Positions 51,101 to 61,267 are shown, counted from the first letter of the stretch. The stretch is 64,000 nt of DNA from Parietichytrium sp. I65-24A (GCA_012862575.1 BLSF01000064.1:62001-126000); one strand, 5' to 3'. Notes: generated by a model not told the origin, from the sequence alone. Numbers and translations: made by a program.

Positions 51101-54100
51101 ACAAAGTCTCGCCTCCATGGGTTCAGATTGGTCTGTTCAGCAAAGATAATCGGGTCCAGAAACACAATGGTGTCGGTCTCAGCAAACGATGGGCCAATTT
51201 GCATTCCAGGGAGCGTTGTAGACGCTACAGAGCAAAAATCTTTGTCGATACAGAATATCACGGATGAAAGCATGACAATCACCGCCAACATACAAGTCGC
51301 AAAAGCTTCCCCATTTGTCTTTGATTCAACGGAGTCTGTCACGGATCAATTTGAGCTACGGCCATGGGAAACGCATGTTCTGGCCATCCGTTTTAACCCC
51401 AAAGTTCAGGGAAAGTTTTCTGCACCGTTTCAGGTGTGCTACGCAGACCCTTACTCCAAGGAGGACGGCCCTACGGGCTCCGAAACAGGAAGTCACGTCG
51501 CACACTCTTGCATGCTCGAGGGCTCGGCGAGCAGCGTTGAGATTATTGACATTAACCCCGACGAAATTATTGACTACGGCGAGATATCAGTTGGACGTAG
51601 AATTTCGCACGAAATCGCTGTGGAAAACTTCTCGTTTCAAGATGTATCCGTAATGGGTGCTGCAAACGGCCCGTTCGTGCTGTGCGGTGACTCCAGATTC
51701 ACCGTGCCGCGGGCAACCAAGTCATATGCAGCGAAGGGGGATGAAAAGGCGCTCTCGATCTCTATGGTGTCGAGCATGTCAAAAATGGACTTAATTCCGG
51801 GGAGAAACGACCTGCGTTGTATGCTCTTGGCCAAGAAGCCTGACAGTTGTCTCAGATTTGCGAGCTTTATTGTTGACAATGATTTCTCGCACACCAAAAT
51901 CGTAGCTCTTCGTTCTCGGATTGGAGTCGCCAGATGCATTTCCAATTACGGATTCCCGTTCGAGACCATCGTGTCTCCGTCTGTGCTAATGGAGGGGGAA
52001 GAGGAGCTCGAGGTAGAGGACGATGCCGACCTCGGAATTATCTCCATGAGAGAGTCCGCGTCTGCCCTTAACAGCGGCATTATCGATTTTGCCGTGGTGC
52101 ATACCGGTACTGTCGAGCTGCACACCAGAGAGCTCGTTGTCACCAACAATGGAAGCCGGTCCATTGTAATCACGAAAATCGAGTCCACATCCGCACAACT
52201 CAAATTCAAGGTGAAACCTGAACCCAGAGTTAGCGTCATAGGAATGGAGCAGGCTCAACTGGAACGCCATCTTGAATCAGTTCGTCAGGAGGCCATCGCG
52301 TTTGCTTCTGATCTCCAGGAGCCGCTCTCGGTATCACGAATGGACCCGCTCCTCATTTCTTCTCGCGAGGACGCCGACTTGTGCTTGGATTGGGATGAAC
52401 TCGACTTTCAACTCTCAAAAGCTGTTGACGAGGCTTCTTCACTCCTGAAGAAGCAAACCTCCGAAGCAAACAAGCCCAGAAAACGACGAAGGTCTCAAGT
52501 CGGAAGAATTAACATTGAGTCATTGGACACACGATCCGCAATTAGCTCCAAAAATGAAGAAGCTGCACAGGCGATAGGGACACTTTCGGCGCTTATGCAA
52601 GAGCGTCAGGCACAGGCAGGTGTATGCTCGTTTCCGATACGCGTTGACGAAGGAAAGTCTCTACGAATGGATCTTGAACTGGACTATGACGAGGAAGAAG
52701 TTGGCGAGTTTTCGCAGGATCTGCAGATTCACTATGAAGATATTGGCGCGGTCCAGGACTCTGTCTTTGTATTTCGCATCATCGCCAAGTTTCAGCCCCC
52801 GCTAGAAGTGACGTGCCAAGAAGATGGTGTAAATTTTGGGATAGTAGGACTTGGAAATGTTTCTTCTTATATTGCTGAACTCAAGAATGTCGGTGTAGAG
52901 CCAATTCATTGGTCAATTGATTTGGATCAATACGGAGCACAGCCCGTGGAGGTTGAGGGTTTAGAAGGCGAGGAAAAGCGGAAACATAAAACAGGTGCAT
53001 CCCTTGCACAAATGGAAGCTGCGGCCAGGGAGGCATTTTCTGTAATGCCTGCGAAAGGAAGTATCGAGCCCGGACGATCTGAGAAGGTAAAGTTTGTATT
53101 CTCTCCGTTAAAAAGCGCTTCCGACCTAGAGCTGTTCTGCAAGGCTGCTCTGATCACGAATGTATACTCGAGCGGAGGCGCGCCCCGCCCGTATCGCACG
53201 GAGTTTGATGTTGCTGGGAGAGCTGGACTCGCTCACGTTTTCGCTTCAGCGTTGCCCCGGAGAGAGCTCATTAAGGCAGTGGTGAGTGCAAATGATGCTG
53301 CAGAGGCTGGAAATCGCACGGAGAGTGTGCTGCTGAATTTTGGAGGAGTGAAAACAGGTAAAAACAAGACGTTGAACTTGTATTTATTCAATGAGGGAAA
53401 CATGAATGCTACTTTTAAAGTGCAATGTGCCTCAAATAGGTTTGTTTTCGATCCGGCAGTCGGGGACATCGCTCCTGGAGCGGAGTTTCCAATCGCGGTG
53501 ACGTTCTCCCCCAATTCGGACCGTACCTGTCGATCACGGGTAATTATCAAATGGGCTTCAGAGAGTGGGAACAGAGACGCTCAAAGGACCGACGAGGAGA
53601 CACTCGACTGTATCTTAGGTGAGACGCTGGAGGCCGAGCTTAATGGCCATGGCGGCCAGCCCAGACTTGATGTGCGACAGTCTGAAGTCGACTTTGGTTG
53701 TGCCATTCTTCAGAGCGAGAACGAGGCCCCATTAACGATTCATAACACTGGAACCGCCGAAACGTTTGCTGCATTCAAACTGCCCACGAAGAGCGTATAT
53801 GTCCGGAACTCCAAAGGTGACCTGATTGATAGTCTATCAATACCTTCCAAGTCTTCAGTCACAGTGAATCTAATCTTTCATCCCGAGAGCATCGAGGACT
53901 TTTTGGAGACGCTTATAGTTCACAGCCTGTACGAAGGGGAAGGAAAATTTCACGTGGAGGTGATGAGCACAGTGGGAATGCCCGAGCTTGCAGTGACCCC
54001 TGAACGCGCGCTAGACTATTTGAATTTTGACGTTGCTTTGATCAAACAGACGCACGTCCGAAGCTTTACAGTAACGAATATTGGCGACGTGGACTTGCCT

Positions 54101-57100
54101 TTTGAGTGTGCCTTTCTACAGCCGACCGAGGGAGCGAAGCAGCGTAAGAGTCGCAATCAGTACCCGTCCGCGGAGAGGCTAGGACATCGCCGCCAAAGCA
54201 CCTCGGGCGCGGCGGGTGGCAGAGATTCATCAGCTCAATCTCGCGATCGGCCGTGGCTTGAGCTCTACAAGGTGCCAAATGACTTTGAAGTGTGCGATCC
54301 TGGAACGATTTCAGTAGAGCCCAAGAAGGGCGTTTTCAGCAAGGGTGCAATGGTTCATTTCACGATTAGTTTTGAGCCTGTGGAGCGCGAAAAAGAGAGC
54401 CGTGTGCTTCTGGTTTTGAGAAACAAGTTCAAATCCATATTCGCCGAAGTGCGCGGCATCGGAGGGGATCCGCTACTTGAGTTGGACTCCCCGCTTAAGG
54501 TAGTCGACTTTGGGCTATGTCAAAAGGGCCAAGAGTATCATAAGACAGTCAACGTGATGAATGCTGGCAACATAGGATACTCTTTCAGTGTGCTTCCTGA
54601 TCCGAACGACGAAAATTTACGGTCAAGTATGCAACAGTTGGGGTGGAATGGGGACTATTCAAGGTTGTCATCTCTGGCTGCCGAAGACGAGAATGATCCA
54701 AAGGCACGGCAGGATATGGAAACCTTCTTCCGCGCTCTGTCGCGCTTTGGATTTTCCCTATCGTCGTCCAAATTTTGCGAAGCTTACTCGACCAGCCCAA
54801 TAAAGGTGACCTTCAACCCTCCAAGGAACAATATTGTGGATGAGAGCAAGGATCAAGACACTGCCGAATGCAGAATCCACATCCGCCATGCCACCGGCTA
54901 CGAGCAAATTACTTTAAGAGGCCGTATTGGGTACCCTCAGTTGCAAGTGTATGAAGTGGACGGAACTCCATTACTTGACTCAGAAATTGACTTGGGCACG
55001 TGTCCAATCAACCAAACTTTCAAACGCAGCTTTCTGCTCCACAATCCAGGCAAAATTCCAGCTATGTTCTTTGTAAAGCGAGATCTGCCTCAGGAATTAT
55101 CACTTATCCCTATGGATGGGAAGGTTGCGCCTGGAGAATTCTTTCCTGTCGAGCTAACCTTTCAGCCCTTTATGAACTGTGAAACAATTTGTAAAGCGAC
55201 TGTCGTTTACAACAACAACAGCTCCCTTTCACTTGGCCTGCGCGGCGTCGGAGGCAGCGGGGTGCTAGAGCCAGAGTTTTTGTCGGAGCGCGATAAGCGC
55301 CTTCAAGGGCTTGACTTTCAATTAGTAGCAACTGGAATTCCTGTGGAGAAGCGTGTATTGGTACACAATCGTGGGCAGGTCCCACTGAACCTCATCGCGG
55401 AGACGTCTGCTTCGCACTACACCTTGCAAAAGATCCTTGAGAGTAGTATACATGAGGCTGTGCCGGGATACAATAACAAGCTCTTCACCTACCTTCCCGG
55501 AAACGACAATGCCTCTGTCAATAACAGTTCTATGCGACGAAGAGGTGATAAAAACAGCAGCATGAAAGTCACTCGCAAACAAAAGTTGCAGAGGAGGATG
55601 AGCAAGCGAGAAGTGAGCATTGATCACCGACGCTGGGAAACCGCCGAGAGCCCAGTTGTTGAGTGTACCCTGCAGCCCAATCACTTTGCAGTTCTGCAAG
55701 TTGTGCTGGTCGCCGAGAAGGAGACTATGTACACAAGCTTGTTGAAATTGAGAAGCGAGTTTGACTCGATCTCTATTCCCCTTCGCGCGAGAGGAGGAAT
55801 CGTTCGCGTGAGGCATAGCGGGAATCTGGACTTTGGAAATATTGCGTGTGATCATACCTATACTCGGAAGATTCAGCTCTTCAATGTCGGTTCGATTCCA
55901 ACTGGAGTGGAGTTGTACTGGAAGATGCCCTTCGGATCGCGAGAGGCAAGCGAAATTGCCCAGTCTGCGGATATTACAGGTACCGTCCTTCTGAGAGGAA
56001 CCTCCACACATCTCGGCCGAGTGCGGTTATGGCACTGGGCAATCGAGAATATCGTGAATGCGGTTCGCGCCGAGCGAGCTGCCTTAGAGAACGCAAAGAA
56101 GAAGGGTAAATCTATGTCCCTGAAGGACCAGCGCGCTCAAGCAAGCTTCAATCAAAAGCATCGCTCCTTCGCTGAAGTGGATTCGGACGAGGAAGAATCC
56201 GAGAGCTCCAATGCTGTTGAAGGGCTTAAAGCTGTGGGTGACCTTGTTGGATCGAGAGTAAATAAAATCATTGAGCGCTTCAACAAGTACCAAGAGGAGC
56301 AAGATAGGCTGCAAGAAGTCAACATGGAGCGCATTGTGAAAAAGGAAACTACTCGCAAATCTGTTTTGCGGGTGAATCGTCTGCAGAGTTTCATTCAGGT
56401 CCAAAAGCCAGGACAACGCCCTGGAAATCCTGTTATTCAGAACATCCAAGAGCAAAACGAAGCTGAACTTGAAGAGAGCGGATTCTCTATTCCGCATCTG
56501 CATGTTACGCCCCGGGAAGGAACCTTGTCACAGCGACTGAGCATGGATCTTACGGTCTCCTTTAATTGCTCAAAGACGGGAAAATTTTCTGCTATCCTGG
56601 TGGTGGCGTGCTCCCTTCCTGGTGTTCCTCTATATGAGATTCCTGTCACTGCAGAGGCCCAGGAGGTGCTTGTCGTGGTAGACGACAATAGCACGATTAA
56701 TTTTGGTCGTCAGGCGCTCGGTGAGTACAAGGCAATATCGAGGACGTTCACCAACAAAGGAACCATGCCGGCGACATTCCGAATTCGAAACATGAATGCC
56801 GACCTCAGTGTGGAGCCATCAGACGGAGTGTTGAATCCCGGGGATTCGGTGTCCATCGATTTCGTGTACACACCAACTTCTGAAAGTCTGTGCGCTTACC
56901 CAGTGTACTTTGAAACGGATTGCACTGCTCCATTGATTCTAGACATTTATGCTGGCGGAGGAAATCCCGAGCTAGATCTGGACCATCATGATAGATTTGA
57001 CTTTGGCCGTTGCATGGTTGGAAAGTCCATCCCCAAGCAGCTCCGAATTGGGAATTCCGGAAATGCAATTCTTTCCATCACTGGCTTTCAGTTCCACGAC

Positions 57101-59332
57101 AACCGCACGAAGTCCCCTTTCGAGAAGGGCGAGTCATGGCCCCACACTCTGGACTCGCAAGATCCGCTGCGAATCGCTCCAGCAGAGAGCTACTACCTGC
57201 CGCTTGTTTTTCATCCCAGCGGCGAGGAGGCTTATGAGTGCGGTTTTACAATTGTCACGACGGTTGGCTCTTTTACCCTTAAATTGACAGGTCTTGGGCG
57301 GGAAGCAGTTCTGAGTTTGTCCGTAAACAGGGTCGACTTTGTAGACTGTATCGTCGGAAACGCGTACCAAAACTGCTTTGAAGTTTCCAACGCAGGGGAT
57401 TTGAACTACCCTTTGGAGGCACAGTTGGTGTCTTTCAGCCAACAGGGTGCAAAATCGGAACCCGGCAAGGACAAGTGGAACATTCTTAGCGACCTGAAAG
57501 TGGAGCCAAAGGCTGCGAATATAGCTCCGTTCGAGAAGCAAGTCATTACTGTGACGTACATTCCCACAAGACCGGTCATGGAGAAACTTGGGCAGGTGAG
57601 GATATCACTTACTTCGATCTACTCGAACTTTGAGATCCCGCTGCGCTTAGTGTCGGGCACAGCAGACCTGCATATCGATCCACCAGAGTTTGATTTTGGT
57701 CACTTTGAGAAAATGAAGCCTGCCGAGAAACTGGTCACTCTCACAAATACTGGTTCAATGTCTTTTGGATTTCGAATCAAGAGGGCAAGCGCGGGACCAT
57801 TCCCCTTCCGACTGTCACGCTGGGAAGCCGTTCTTGGCCCTGGCGACTCGGTCGAAATTGCGTGCATTTACTTGCACCGTCCTGCTCAGCAGGCCGCAGC
57901 TGCAGCGGAGAATGACGGTGTATCCCAGGATCTTTCCGGGGATTTTTGTGAAGAATTGTTGATAGAGACAGACTTGGTGGGCTCGCTTATTCTGATGAAT
58001 GTGAAGGGCTTGTGTGACTCGTCGGAGTTGGACTTTGATGAGCTGAGCCAGATCAAGCTTGGTAATTGTACCGTTGGCGAGCAGGTGTCGAAAACAGTGA
58101 CCGTCACCAATAAGGGGGGCTACCCAGCAGAAGTGCGTTTGTCTCCAAGCTACCCTCTCAAGATCTCTTCCAAATTACTCGTCATTGAGGGTCACAGCTC
58201 CGCCTCCTTTTCTGTACAGTGGAGGCCAATGGGAAGCTATGAGCTTCGGTCGGCCATTAAGGTGCAGTCGAATGTGGGGTCTTTCGAGGCAACGGTCAGC
58301 GGTGTTGGAGTGTATCCAAGATTCAAGCTGGATGGCAATAGGATTGATTTCGGTGTCTGTGCCATTGGGTGCGAGTATGAGCGTCAATTTACGCTTCGGA
58401 ACTGTGGAAAAGTAGAGATGGACTGGTCGATTCCGGCTTTAGCAAACGGTTACTCGGTGTCCAAAATGAGCGGGACGCTGGGAGTTCGCTCAGAGGAGAC
58501 GCTCACCGTCACGTTTAAGCCCCTGGACCTTGGTCGCTACCCGGGCGATTTCATAGTGGAGTCTCGGGGAAGATACAAAATTGTCAGTGTAGTGGGAGCA
58601 GGCGGTCACTTCCAACTCGACATGGAGCCAAAAGTGGACCTTCTGGACCTCGGCTCTGTCCCCTGCAGAACTGCAACTAGTTTGAAATTGCAACTGCGAA
58701 ACACTGGCGCAGTGAAGGCCTGCATCGGTTGGCGCTCAGGAACTTCGACCAAATCGGGATCCAAGGCGTCTCTGCATATCGTATCGCCACGAATTCTACA
58801 CCGAGACGGAAAGGTAGCCGTGTCTCCCAACGACTGCCTCGAAGTCATACTAGCCGTCCGCCCAGGACGCAAGCCAGACCCATTTGAGCTTCGGGGCGAG
58901 TTTTTTTGCCAAGAGAGCTCATTCCCAGTTGTTCTAACAGGGCAGGGTTATGTGATCGACTTGAGGCCTGAAACTCGTAATTTTCTTGCCGCCGAATCGT
59001 TGCAAGGGCTCGCCATGCCCAACCCGCTGACTCTAGACGACTCACCTGATCCAATGGAGGCTGCAGAGAGTCACTTGGAAAAGACTGAAAGGCACAACCC
59101 GACTTTGAAGCATGTCCTTGCACTGCAATGTGCAGCGGATAAGACAGAGGAATTCTTGCGACAACTCATAGCCCCGGTGCGTATTGAAGACCCTTCTTTG
59201 CAGTACCTCTTGCTGCCTCCGGTCCCATTTCTCAGGGGTGTGCCAGGCATGGACGAGCTAGGAGACCAGGTGGGCCCGATCTTGGACTTGCCAGAGCGGA
59301 AGGAGACCAGGCAAGGTTGGGGGCCAGTGTGA
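48119..59332 (+). CDS. Giant ASH/MSP-repeat protein, HYDIN-like ciliary protein
   Basis: 3737 aa in one uninterrupted exon. The first about 330 residues are helical and repeat-like (ARM/HEAT-like), unlike HYDIN. From about 395 on there are around twenty immunoglobulin-like ASH (ASPM-SPD2-Hydin) units, each starting with a 'xxDFGxxxxG...xxxLxNxGxxxxxF' pattern: 'IDFGYFPF', 'GVNFGIVGLG', 'LLNFGGVKTG', 'VVDFGLCQKG', 'EIDLGTCPIN', 'NLDFGNIACD', 'TINFGRQALG', 'RFDFGRCMVG', 'EFDFGHFEKM', 'RIDFGVCAIG'. Acidic and Lys-rich linkers interrupt the array. Animal HYDIN, a long central-pair C2 projection protein, has the same build; CFAP47, CFAP65 and DLEC1 are smaller relatives. It therefore most likely belongs to the axoneme, but the exact orthologue is unsettled. 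A GA-rich leader precedes the ATG. Confidence 0.85.
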   Translation: MSGAGALERMQDAIEGLAGHAPLNANNVKHALELARHAEPSFREAALRRLCGATAEVCELLDGSLEMQRTLVATLSDAAAADELQRNRFLACIVVGRVMHVVMDSEAIAMATRVCAPAAFDMFCKAFEKRDGALCVLAVCAFAPFLETTPESVESEARLGKFKKEACNILNSMCAGFEQSKDQDLQKGVGNNTSMQHPALVACILRSVREYVMDSPKRRNQLIEPMLASVRKLFVRRGTKGLENRKLPSTLLEEASWFVCKFWVQPQDTFIKSLSKGFVQQLLIKFGQRAPSQTTVSEDAELKDLFYRANILREKLMKDSGAFKFSAQVQQGKKKRLEALNLRLGPRGGYIVRKYHSLQNKRRGSLHSGSEMLLQQEEEEDDEEILPQELDAKLTFNITRQLIVFSGQETSITVHLTNRSSVSPEVFSIQTHPAEFFFAIPAYGVIQPDSSLPIHIRFVPQMRRKGLTCTRLNGFLRVRSVDGLPGERVGLSAFHGPLLKIFDNHIDFGYFPFLLRASRGPGGKTVPFFISNESPVACNCKLSFAKPNSAFAVCRPYHLILPGQRLKIELSFKPTEAKKYADTLLISGVGGELHKVSLLGHGGEPLFVPESVVDFSLLPGQTGTWHQRAFRVENVDEGKSLPVSFISSDPNQLVVSNIELGPKQSQTVMVQIRPQFQGELNLDFAVVAPDSRPCKVKITGFVGNPITLPIARDVYLPVQTTGVRQTFQLPLVNYTNHRTEFNLESLGSTAFSFAVCNHAHPHGAPVQQSSSFVLEPFETAKVLVGVLINQPGLFRTPVRIEVYFPNRLSLGPWYIMCPCVGKAINVPEERSNHKAMHFSELYRLVAFQAGDEASGQNDKLSASNEFESDSDDAEEEESQANHGDSENPQDVHNPTSEQAGQPTPLKLSQAMIAMYGTGSIHSRRQPAVEIELRNCTGRLQEFFILVSKPFYMLNSTGVDCLLDAHDTMTLQLRMDPAAGDSAAPYVGFLCVLQKTKSRLHGFRLVCSAKIIGSRNTMVSVSANDGPICIPGSVVDATEQKSLSIQNITDESMTITANIQVAKASPFVFDSTESVTDQFELRPWETHVLAIRFNPKVQGKFSAPFQVCYADPYSKEDGPTGSETGSHVAHSCMLEGSASSVEIIDINPDEIIDYGEISVGRRISHEIAVENFSFQDVSVMGAANGPFVLCGDSRFTVPRATKSYAAKGDEKALSISMVSSMSKMDLIPGRNDLRCMLLAKKPDSCLRFASFIVDNDFSHTKIVALRSRIGVARCISNYGFPFETIVSPSVLMEGEEELEVEDDADLGIISMRESASALNSGIIDFAVVHTGTVELHTRELVVTNNGSRSIVITKIESTSAQLKFKVKPEPRVSVIGMEQAQLERHLESVRQEAIAFASDLQEPLSVSRMDPLLISSREDADLCLDWDELDFQLSKAVDEASSLLKKQTSEANKPRKRRRSQVGRINIESLDTRSAISSKNEEAAQAIGTLSALMQERQAQAGVCSFPIRVDEGKSLRMDLELDYDEEEVGEFSQDLQIHYEDIGAVQDSVFVFRIIAKFQPPLEVTCQEDGVNFGIVGLGNVSSYIAELKNVGVEPIHWSIDLDQYGAQPVEVEGLEGEEKRKHKTGASLAQMEAAAREAFSVMPAKGSIEPGRSEKVKFVFSPLKSASDLELFCKAALITNVYSSGGAPRPYRTEFDVAGRAGLAHVFASALPRRELIKAVVSANDAAEAGNRTESVLLNFGGVKTGKNKTLNLYLFNEGNMNATFKVQCASNRFVFDPAVGDIAPGAEFPIAVTFSPNSDRTCRSRVIIKWASESGNRDAQRTDEETLDCILGETLEAELNGHGGQPRLDVRQSEVDFGCAILQSENEAPLTIHNTGTAETFAAFKLPTKSVYVRNSKGDLIDSLSIPSKSSVTVNLIFHPESIEDFLETLIVHSLYEGEGKFHVEVMSTVGMPELAVTPERALDYLNFDVALIKQTHVRSFTVTNIGDVDLPFECAFLQPTEGAKQRKSRNQYPSAERLGHRRQSTSGAAGGRDSSAQSRDRPWLELYKVPNDFEVCDPGTISVEPKKGVFSKGAMVHFTISFEPVEREKESRVLLVLRNKFKSIFAEVRGIGGDPLLELDSPLKVVDFGLCQKGQEYHKTVNVMNAGNIGYSFSVLPDPNDENLRSSMQQLGWNGDYSRLSSLAAEDENDPKARQDMETFFRALSRFGFSLSSSKFCEAYSTSPIKVTFNPPRNNIVDESKDQDTAECRIHIRHATGYEQITLRGRIGYPQLQVYEVDGTPLLDSEIDLGTCPINQTFKRSFLLHNPGKIPAMFFVKRDLPQELSLIPMDGKVAPGEFFPVELTFQPFMNCETICKATVVYNNNSSLSLGLRGVGGSGVLEPEFLSERDKRLQGLDFQLVATGIPVEKRVLVHNRGQVPLNLIAETSASHYTLQKILESSIHEAVPGYNNKLFTYLPGNDNASVNNSSMRRRGDKNSSMKVTRKQKLQRRMSKREVSIDHRRWETAESPVVECTLQPNHFAVLQVVLVAEKETMYTSLLKLRSEFDSISIPLRARGGIVRVRHSGNLDFGNIACDHTYTRKIQLFNVGSIPTGVELYWKMPFGSREASEIAQSADITGTVLLRGTSTHLGRVRLWHWAIENIVNAVRAERAALENAKKKGKSMSLKDQRAQASFNQKHRSFAEVDSDEEESESSNAVEGLKAVGDLVGSRVNKIIERFNKYQEEQDRLQEVNMERIVKKETTRKSVLRVNRLQSFIQVQKPGQRPGNPVIQNIQEQNEAELEESGFSIPHLHVTPREGTLSQRLSMDLTVSFNCSKTGKFSAILVVACSLPGVPLYEIPVTAEAQEVLVVVDDNSTINFGRQALGEYKAISRTFTNKGTMPATFRIRNMNADLSVEPSDGVLNPGDSVSIDFVYTPTSESLCAYPVYFETDCTAPLILDIYAGGGNPELDLDHHDRFDFGRCMVGKSIPKQLRIGNSGNAILSITGFQFHDNRTKSPFEKGESWPHTLDSQDPLRIAPAESYYLPLVFHPSGEEAYECGFTIVTTVGSFTLKLTGLGREAVLSLSVNRVDFVDCIVGNAYQNCFEVSNAGDLNYPLEAQLVSFSQQGAKSEPGKDKWNILSDLKVEPKAANIAPFEKQVITVTYIPTRPVMEKLGQVRISLTSIYSNFEIPLRLVSGTADLHIDPPEFDFGHFEKMKPAEKLVTLTNTGSMSFGFRIKRASAGPFPFRLSRWEAVLGPGDSVEIACIYLHRPAQQAAAAAENDGVSQDLSGDFCEELLIETDLVGSLILMNVKGLCDSSELDFDELSQIKLGNCTVGEQVSKTVTVTNKGGYPAEVRLSPSYPLKISSKLLVIEGHSSASFSVQWRPMGSYELRSAIKVQSNVGSFEATVSGVGVYPRFKLDGNRIDFGVCAIGCEYERQFTLRNCGKVEMDWSIPALANGYSVSKMSGTLGVRSEETLTVTFKPLDLGRYPGDFIVESRGRYKIVSVVGAGGHFQLDMEPKVDLLDLGSVPCRTATSLKLQLRNTGAVKACIGWRSGTSTKSGSKASLHIVSPRILHRDGKVAVSPNDCLEVILAVRPGRKPDPFELRGEFFCQESSFPVVLTGQGYVIDLRPETRNFLAAESLQGLAMPNPLTLDDSPDPMEAAESHLEKTERHNPTLKHVLALQCAADKTEEFLRQLIAPVRIEDPSLQYLLLPPVPFLRGVPGMDELGDQVGPILDLPERKETRQGWGPV

Positions 59333-59566
59333 CGCCAGTTCATTCATTTGCTCTGAGCAAATAATAGACCCTGCAAATATGTAAATTTTGAATTTGTAAA
59401 ATCGATGTTTGTTTTAAATAAGCCAGCCGTATTGTTTCTCGCTGTTTTTGGTCAATCGACTATGTGGGTTGTTGAGACATGGGATAAATGAAAGGTAGTC
59501 TACTTTGCATCATGCGCGCTCTCGGCTTGAAAGAGCACAAAGCAATCGCGTTAGGTATCATCTTCC
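59333..59566. other. Convergent 3' flanks
   Basis: 234 bases between the giant gene and the membrane/SH3 gene, AT-rich with AAATAA strings near 59360 and 59415; probably both poly(A) sites. Confidence 0.55.
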
Positions 59567-61267
59567 TTACTCCCACTCGCTATCCTCGCTTCCGGCAATG
59601 TTGGGCCGCCTCTCCTTGATTTTCTCCTTGAAACTCTCGAAAAGAGATTCGCTTGGGCTAGACGGTTGCTTATGTTCTTTAGAGTCGTCCGTCTCCTCCA
59701 CCTTTTTCAAATTTTTCCTCGCTTCTCCAGACTTGATGGCGGAGAGGAATGGTGCCACTCTCCCAGGCTGTTCTTTAGGGACAGGTTTTGGCTTGTTCTT
59801 CGAAACAGATTGTTTCGCTGTCTCCTGTCCGGCGTCGGTTGTCTCGGACTTTGGCGAGCTTGCGGAAGATTCGTTATCAGCACGCTTTTTCTGCTCTGCT
59901 TCAGCGCGCTCGTATGCTTCACGTTGTAATTTTAAAAGCTCGATCTTAAACTTCTCGTCTGATTGTTCCAAGAAAGCAACTGGTGCATACCCTGACAACC
60001 CATCCATGGTTTCGATCTGAATCCATCCTTCCACTGGCGCAGATATAGTGCGCACGATCTGGTCCTTTTCTACCGACACTTCTGATTCGCTCTCTGCTTT
60101 GAATTGCTCGAGCACCTTGCAAACTTGGCCACACTTGACGTCGCCTTCGAAAGACTTTTCTTGGGCAGCGGAGAACTTCTCCTCCTCTTTAAGTGCATCT
60201 ACATCCACGTTCTCCTCTTCTGCAGGGGTGCGTTCTACAGCACCGCCCTCCAAGCCGGTCACGTAGCCAACAAGTGCCGCGAAACTTGAAAAGGGGAGAA
60301 CCTTGAGCATGTAGACAATACCTTCGAGGGACTCTTGCCAATCATGGTGATAGCGTTGTGAAGTTTTCAAAGGTCCGAGCACCAGAGCTAGATACAAAAC
60401 AAACCACCCGATGAACACCGTTGGCAAAGTGGAATTTTGAATGGTCCAGTTTCTTCGCCCAGGGTTCTGATCGTCATGCGGATCGTTGCACTCGAACCGC
60501 AAGAAGAAAGCGGCAGAGGTAAACGCAAAGACCGAGTTCCACACCACGTACCACTCGCCGGAGACGAGCATACAATTAGTGACCTGGCGCTCTCGAATCC
60601 AGAAATGAAAGATGGTGGCTGTTGTCCAAGACATGTAGAGAACCGCCAGCAATACTGGAAGAAAGACAAACTCCCAGTCTGACCGAGTCGGCATAAATTT
60701 GGGCCAAGGCAAGCGAAAAAGTCTGATGAAGATCGCGAAGACCATCACGACAAAGAGAGGGAGCACCGAGATAAACGGTCCGGCCCGAACGAACAGCGCA
60801 TACGTCAACGGGCGAAACATGCGGTCAATCGTCATTCTCTGCTTCGACTCCACCTCCTTCTGCAGCACCTTACCCAGCGTGTTGTTCCTGATCCAGTGTT
60901 CCGCTCCGGCGATGTCGTCCCTCTCCATCATAATTTTACACTGCTCTCGTGCCTCCATCTTGGCTGCCGTCACAGCCTTGTGCGTGGTCTCCAGCATCGC
61001 CGGTGCCCTGAACACGTAAGAAGCTACTCCCAGAAGCATGAACCCTACCAGCACCCCGACGGTCACCACCAAGTGCAGCTTCTTCTTCCTCACCAGCGCC
61101 TCCGATCCCAGTCGCATAAGCACCTTGGTCTGTCTGTGTTTGTTCTTCACATCTTCGCGCGTGCGTCTCCGCAGCAAAGCTCTGGCGTTGAAGATCACAG
61201 CCGTGGCCAATATCAGCCCCACGAAGGGCTCCACCTCCTTCCACGCTACGCCTGCAGTCACCACCAT
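59567..61267 (-). CDS. Multipass membrane protein with a cytosolic SH3 domain
   Basis: 566 aa, no intron, family not recognised. The N-terminal half has about seven hydrophobic segments, the first within 'VEPFVGLILATAVIFNA', with basic loops and a helical stretch between segments 2 and 3. After the last membrane helix ('VLPFSSFAALVGYVTG') comes an acidic linker. An SH3-like domain at about 384-436 follows ('CKVLEQFKAESESEVSVEKDQIV...GWIQIET..GLSGYAPVAFLE'), with the family's DEL-type acidic strand, GW and GxxP positions. Then come a coiled coil and a Lys/Ser/Pro-rich tail. An SH3 domain on the same chain as a polytopic membrane protein is rare. It could recruit Pro-rich partners to a membrane. 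The start is the ATG at 61267; an upstream TTG is not needed. Confidence 0.8.
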   Translation of the reverse strand: MVVTAGVAWKEVEPFVGLILATAVIFNARALLRRRTREDVKNKHRQTKVLMRLGSEALVRKKKLHLVVTVGVLVGFMLLGVASYVFRAPAMLETTHKAVTAAKMEAREQCKIMMERDDIAGAEHWIRNNTLGKVLQKEVESKQRMTIDRMFRPLTYALFVRAGPFISVLPLFVVMVFAIFIRLFRLPWPKFMPTRSDWEFVFLPVLLAVLYMSWTTATIFHFWIRERQVTNCMLVSGEWYVVWNSVFAFTSAAFFLRFECNDPHDDQNPGRRNWTIQNSTLPTVFIGWFVLYLALVLGPLKTSQRYHHDWQESLEGIVYMLKVLPFSSFAALVGYVTGLEGGAVERTPAEEENVDVDALKEEEKFSAAQEKSFEGDVKCGQVCKVLEQFKAESESEVSVEKDQIVRTISAPVEGWIQIETMDGLSGYAPVAFLEQSDEKFKIELLKLQREAYERAEAEQKKRADNESSASSPKSETTDAGQETAKQSVSKNKPKPVPKEQPGRVAPFLSAIKSGEARKNLKKVEETDDSKEHKQPSSPSESLFESFKEKIKERRPNIAGSEDSEWE

